Part shown: positions 15,308-18,100 of the stretch, in pieces | Position numbering within the stretch: the stretch's first letter is position 1 | How the letters are laid out: each line of letters starts with the position of its first letter | Assembly: GCA_045541875.1 (NCBI GenBank) | Contig: JAZQJX010000064.1 | Coordinates: 1 to 18,100, forward strand | Source of the DNA: RGIG1828 sp045541875 | GTDB taxonomy: Bacteria > Bacillota > Clostridia > UMGS1810 | Length of the DNA: 18,100 bases | Direction of reading: 5' to 3' | Translations under genes and position numbers: made by a program | The notes under the pieces: generated by a model | Told to the model about the DNA's origin: nothing | Databases searched by the model: none | What the model saw: the letters and a program-made list of their open reading frames with translations, nothing else

Positions 15308-16651
15308 ATGAAGCTTTTAACGCTTGAAGAACATCGCGATAGAAAAGCAAACATTTTGTATGCCGAATCAAAAGTTAAAAAGTATCTTCGCAGAGAAAGA
15401 GTGCATGATTACCTTCCCGGACAGGTAATATACAATCTTGGTGAATATCCTGCACCCTTTTCAATCCGCCCCACGGAATATGACTATAATCTCATAAAGT
15501 CACTTTCTGAAAAAGGGGTGGGACTCATTCAGATTCACGAAGAATGGAACGATGCCATAAGAGTTCTTGGTGCAGATAAATACACCTCTCACGATCCCGA
15601 AGGATTAAGAGAGTTTATCAAACTCTGCCACCGGTTCGGCATAAAAATCATTCCATACTTTTCAAGTTGTTTCTTTGATGAGAGAGATCCTGATTTCACA
15701 GAAAAATTCTCACCAAAGCATAAACATAATCTCAACTGTTCGTATTTCCGCTACAGAATGTGTGATCCCGATTCTGCAGAGTGGGATGAATATTCATCAA
15801 GAAAAATGGACAGCATTCTGAATGATTATGAATTTGACGGAATATTTAATGATATAGGCTACTATGTGGACCACTCAAAGGTTAAAAATGCTTTCATTGA
15901 CTACGATCCCATCTTTGAAGATCAACTTTCAAGAATATATTCAAGAGTCAAGGAATTTGGCGGAATAGTAAAAATTCACGCAGGAAAGAATCTTGCCCCC
16001 TCCGCCAAAGAAAAGATTTATGACTACATATGGGTAGGAGAGGGAGTAGATTCTGTGGATGATATGGTATCCACCGCTCAGTTTGACCCCTACATAATCG
16101 CTTGTCCTGACTTTAAATATATGGATGAACAAAAGGAAGAAGAGTTCTACGCAAAGACAATTCCTTTCATGCAGTTTATTCTGAGAGTTGACGGAAGACC
16201 TGTCACAGGAGAGAGGGAAGAAGTTCCCGGAATTGACTATCTCCGCGGCAAGGCAAAAGATGAAAAAGTACATTTTAATAAAGTAAAACACTGGTATCAG
16301 AATCATCCTGACGGCCCTCATGTGTACAGTGAGTGGTCATCAATTCCCGACAACCCCAAAATGCGTGAGCGCTGGTTTGAGTATTTCGATCTCTACAAGC
16401 CCATGGTGGAAGAAAACTCTATCTGCTATATGGACATAAGAGATTCTGAAATAACAAAAAGTCCCCTTTCAAAGGGCGTGCATATGAGTCTTTTTGTTAA
16501 CGAAAAACTCTACCTTTGCATTTCAAACCTTGGTGACAGTAAAGAGACAATTGAATTTGCAGACAGATGGGTTGACAGACAGACAGGAGAGGAAGTATTG
16601 TCTCTCACTCTGGATGCAGGGAAGATGAAGTTTTTGAAACTTTCAAGATGA
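15308..16651 (+). CDS. Cytoplasmic TIM-barrel glycoside-hydrolase-like protein
   Basis: A 447-aa protein without signal peptide or membrane segment. Residues about 60-330 alternate strands and helices as in a (beta/alpha)8 barrel: GVGLIQIHEEW, FGIKIIPYFS, FDGIFNDIG and IVKIHAGKN mark successive strands. D182 in FDGIFNDIG and E245 in WVGEG are at strand ends where GH36/GH31-like families place catalytic acids, but assignment to a numbered family is not possible. The C-terminal ~70 residues form a beta-sandwich (LYLCISNLG), as usual for such enzymes. The ribosome binding site GGAAGGA lies 7 nt before the ATG. Its place after the lyase-like and SLH genes suggests that it handles imported oligosaccharides, which is inference. 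A sugar-binding protein without activity is the main alternative. Confidence 0.75.
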   Translation: MKLLTLEEHRDRKANILYAESKVKKYLRRERVHDYLPGQVIYNLGEYPAPFSIRPTEYDYNLIKSLSEKGVGLIQIHEEWNDAIRVLGADKYTSHDPEGLREFIKLCHRFGIKIIPYFSSCFFDERDPDFTEKFSPKHKHNLNCSYFRYRMCDPDSAEWDEYSSRKMDSILNDYEFDGIFNDIGYYVDHSKVKNAFIDYDPIFEDQLSRIYSRVKEFGGIVKIHAGKNLAPSAKEKIYDYIWVGEGVDSVDDMVSTAQFDPYIIACPDFKYMDEQKEEEFYAKTIPFMQFILRVDGRPVTGEREEVPGIDYLRGKAKDEKVHFNKVKHWYQNHPDGPHVYSEWSSIPDNPKMRERWFEYFDLYKPMVEENSICYMDIRDSEITKSPLSKGVHMSLFVNEKLYLCISNLGDSKETIEFADRWVDRQTGEEVLSLTLDAGKMKFLKLSR

Positions 16652-16686
16652 GTTTTGAGTAATTTATTACAAGACTTAAAAGATAT

Positions 16687-16730
16687 CTGACAAATTCTGA
16701 TTTACCGGTGTAAATTTTGAGACCGGAGGT
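16687..16730 (+). promoter_or_regulatory. Weak promoter and hairpin at the ribosome binding site of the YgjV-like gene
   Basis: CTGACA (16687-16692), 18 nt and TAAATT (16711-16716) form a weak promoter. CCGGT (16705-16709) and ACCGG (16722-16726) are inverted repeats, the right arm overlapping the GGAGGT site (16725-16730). The site is 14 nt from the ATG, longer than the usual 5-9 nt. Confidence 0.3.
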
Positions 16731-16744
16731 AATTTCAAATCAGT

Positions 16745-17284
16745 ATGAATCAGATTATTGTTCAGGGTATCGGAGTGCTTGCTCTCATTTGCTCTCTCAT
16801 ATCCTTTCAGCAGAAAAAAAGAATATGGCTTATGATTTTTCATATGTCAGCAAGCATTCTTTCAGCAATTCAACTTTTCCTTTTAGGCGCCTATGCAGGA
16901 GCAGCCCTTGACCTGATTGCCTTTATAAGAACACTCATTTTCTCTTTTGGCAATCGCTTTATGAGACTGGGGCTTGGAACATGGAGGGCAATCTTTTTGG
17001 GACAAATGCTTGTTGCAGGTGCACTCACCTTTACCGATATATATTCACTTCTTGCAATACTTGCAGGTTGTCTTTCAACGGTGGCACTGAGCATGAAAAA
17101 AGATTTTCATGTAAGGCTGATTTCACTTTTTGTATCACCTTGCTGGATAATATATAACATTGTCTACGGAGCATATGCCGGAATCTTAAATGAACTCATT
17201 GCTGTGGTGTCAATAGTTATTGGCATATACAGAAATGATATAAAAAAGAAAAATGAATTGCACGATGAAGCGTGCATGAATTGA
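16745..17284 (+). CDS. YgjV-family inner membrane protein
   Basis: A 179-aa, very hydrophobic protein with about six or seven membrane segments (around residues 4-22, 27-48, 50-68, 82-100, 101-116, 125-140 and 142-162). Length, the N-terminal G.GVLAL..SL.SFQ segment, the WLM.FH..S........LG...GA..D....RT layout and a short charged tail match the uncharacterised YgjV family (Imp-YgjV), which has no established function. The last nine codons (ELHDEACMN and the TGA) are formed by the first unit of the hairpin array, so the natural C-terminus may have been replaced. No nearer start codon to the ribosome binding site is available. Confidence 0.8.
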   Translation: MNQIIVQGIGVLALICSLISFQQKKRIWLMIFHMSASILSAIQLFLLGAYAGAALDLIAFIRTLIFSFGNRFMRLGLGTWRAIFLGQMLVAGALTFTDIYSLLAILAGCLSTVALSMKKDFHVRLISLFVSPCWIIYNIVYGAYAGILNELIAVVSIVIGIYRNDIKKKNELHDEACMN

Positions 17285-17371
17285 AACCTGCGGTTTCATG
17301 AATTGTGCTCTTTCAGAGCACATGAATTGCACCTGAAGGTGCATTAAGGAAAAAATCGATAAATCGATTTT
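17253..17371 (+). repeat. Left hairpin array with ATGAATTG spacers
   Basis: Four copies of ATGAATTG (17253-17260, 17276-17283, 17298-17305, 17322-17329) alternate with four different hairpins: GCACG/CGTGC (17260-17275), GAAACC/GGTTTC (17283-17297), GTGCTCT/AGAGCAC (17305-17321) and GCACC/GGTGC (17329-17342). The last G of each spacer is the first base of the following stem. A fifth hairpin AAAATCGAT/ATCGATTTT (17352-17371) lies just before the four-helix bundle gene. Units repeat every 22-24 nt. Stems differ in sequence while pairing is kept, so structure rather than sequence is preserved. Confidence 0.85.
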
Positions 17372-17395
17372 AATGATAAGTATATTGGTGATGAT

Positions 17396-17755
17396 ATGAA
17401 AGAAAATGCGCTCATAGATTTGTCAAGACAGTTTGCTATAGATATAATAAATTTGTGTGGAACTATTGGAGAAACACGTAAATGGACAGTTTTGGTAAAT
17501 CAGCTGTTGCGAAGTGGCACAAGTGTTGGAGCAAATATTCACGAAGCAAATTATGGATCCAGTAAGCCGGATTTTATAAATAAGATGCAAATTGCATTGA
17601 AAGAGTGTTTTGAAAGTGAATATTGGCTTGGGATTATGAAAGAAACGCAAATAATAAGTGATGTTCAGTATGAAGATTTATATAGAAAATGCAGCAAAAT
17701 AAGAGCAGTTCTCATCGCTACTCTGAAAACTGCGAAAAACAGAAACATAAAATAG
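17396..17755 (+). CDS. Four-helix bundle protein of the 23S rRNA intervening-sequence (S23/bIVP) family
   Basis: A 119-aa protein at the usual family length of ~115-130 aa. Diagnostic stretches are FAIDIINL in helix 1, LVNQLLRSGTSVGANIHEAN (about residues 34-53) across helix 2, KPDFINKMQIALKE in helix 3 and ESEYWL followed by a C-terminal helix. Family members were first found encoded in intervening sequences of 23S rRNA genes; others are free-standing, and Avd of diversity-generating retroelements has the same fold. The biochemical role is not established. No rRNA-like sequence or reverse transcriptase flanks this copy. The ribosome binding site is GGTG (17387-17390), 5 nt from the ATG. The gene is enclosed by oppositely oriented hairpin arrays, with AAAATCG/CGATTTT hairpins nearest to it on both sides, which suggests gene and arrays form one unit. 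Confidence 0.88.
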   Translation: MKENALIDLSRQFAIDIINLCGTIGETRKWTVLVNQLLRSGTSVGANIHEANYGSSKPDFINKMQIALKECFESEYWLGIMKETQIISDVQYEDLYRKCSKIRAVLIATLKTAKNRNIK

Positions 17756-17757
17756 CA

Positions 17758-17915
17758 GAAAATCGCATGGCGATTTTCAACCATAATGTCAGCCTTGCTG
17801 ACAATTCATGCACGCGAAGCGTGCAATTCATGGCGAAGCCAATTCATGACAATTTTGTTGTCAATTAATTTAAGAAGGCGAAGCCAATTCACGACAACTT
17901 TCGTTGTCAATTCAT
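17758..17915 (-). repeat. Right hairpin array with CAATTCAT spacers
   Basis: The spacer is the reverse complement of that in the left array: CAATTCAT at 17802-17809, 17824-17831, 17840-17847 and 17908-17915, with variants at 17862-17869 and 17885-17892. Hairpins are GAAAATCG/CGATTTTC (17758-17778, 3 nt after the stop codon), TGTCAGC/GCTGACA (17787-17803), GCACGC/GCGTGC (17810-17824), GGC-GAA-GCC (17832-17840), GACAA/TTGTC (17848-17862), GGC-GAA-GCC again (17877-17885) and GACAAC/GTTGTC (17893-17908). The last four are a ~45-bp unit present twice. Three stems contain GCGAAGC. Confidence 0.87.
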
Positions 17916-17931
17916 TTAATTCAGGTTACAT

Positions 17932-17949
17932 GATTTTCGAAAGAAAATC
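17932..17949 (+). other. GAAA-capped hairpin between right array and next gene
   Basis: GATTTTC (17932-17938) and GAAAATC (17943-17949) flank a GAAA tetraloop. No spacer motif adjoins it, and a T-rich but interrupted run follows. It may be a terminator of the preceding unit or the outermost hairpin of the array. Confidence 0.45.
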
Positions 17950-17987
17950 TTTGTAATACATATTTTATTTTTTAGGAGGAATAAAAA

Positions 17988-18100
17988 ATGACAAAAGCAG
18001 AACTTCAAGTAAAATTTGAAGCTGGCCGTAAAGCGATTCGCAATGCGGTAGACTTCCAGCTCGGTTTCCTTGGCGAAGGCGGAAAGTATATCTGGGACGG
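17988..18100 (+). CDS. 5' end of an unidentified gene, cut by the window edge
   Basis: ATG at 17988 with AGGAGG (17974-17979) 8 nt upstream opens a frame that stays open to the last base. The 37 visible residues begin MTKAELQVKFEAGRKA and include FQLGFLGEGGKYIWD. No signal peptide is visible. The short fragment was not recognised; codons are somewhat richer in G and C than in the neighbouring genes. The fragment is too short to name a family. Confidence 0.7.
   Translation, partial: MTKAELQVKFEAGRKAIRNAVDFQLGFLGEGGKYIWD

Noticed and set aside
17396..17755. Avd subunit of a diversity-generating retroelement
   Set aside because: The fold is shared, but no reverse transcriptase, template repeat or variable repeat is visible in the window.
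17380..17790. Intervening sequence inside a 23S rRNA gene
   Set aside because: The flanks are a membrane protein gene and an unrelated gene, with no rRNA-like sequence.
17253..17915. CRISPR array
   Set aside because: The constant part is only 8 nt, the variable parts are hairpins rather than unrelated spacers, and no cas gene is near.

Overview
The window looks like the chromosome of an AT-rich, Gram-positive, anaerobic Firmicute (Clostridia/Eubacteriales type, probably uncultured and gut or gut-like). The evidence is strong AGGAGG-type ribosome binding sites, sigma-A-like promoters, heavy use of AGA for arginine, Sec signal peptides followed by SLH (S-layer homology) domains, and a LacI-type regulator beside a secreted polysaccharide-active protein. 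Genus and species cannot be named from this sequence alone.

Layout. Bases 1-250 hold a hairpin and a ~117-bp imperfect palindrome of MITE-like type. A good promoter (257-285) then leads into a two-gene amino-sugar unit: a stand-alone left-handed beta-helix acyltransferase-like protein (353-1036) and phosphoglucosamine mutase glmM (1119-2456), closed by a terminator near 2494-2545. Bases 2546-3083 have no convincing gene but contain a well-spaced promoter and a repeated motif, so an untranslated RNA is possible. A LacI-family repressor (3162-4235, minus) is transcribed away from a large surface-protein cluster. The 750-bp divergent region between them contains the repressor's promoter, a LacI-type palindromic operator candidate and a promoter reading right.

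The surface cluster on the plus strand is: a 1245-aa secreted heparinase II/III-like polysaccharide lyase candidate with LamG-like, stalk and CBM32-like modules (4982-8719); a 1197-aa LamG/Ig-like protein with three C-terminal SLH domains (8806-12399); and an 880-aa protein with N-terminal SLH domains (12414-15056). After a strong hairpin and a fresh promoter comes a cytoplasmic glycosidase-like TIM-barrel protein (15308-16651), and then a YgjV-family membrane protein (16745-17284). Together, repressor, secreted lyase-like enzyme, wall-anchored partners and intracellular hydrolase-like protein suggest a regulated glycan-binding and degradation locus. No sugar transporter lies in the window.

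The right end is the most unusual part. A 23S-rRNA-intervening-sequence-type four-helix bundle protein gene (17396-17755) sits between two arrays of short hairpins. The hairpins are separated by an 8-nt spacer, ATGAATTG on the left and its reverse complement CAATTCAT on the right, so the arrays are inverted relative to each other. The left array forms the 3' end of the YgjV-type gene. The right array contains three copies of the exceptionally stable DNA mini-hairpin GCGAAGC. This looks like an inserted or transmissible cassette. A gene cut by the window edge starts at 17988.
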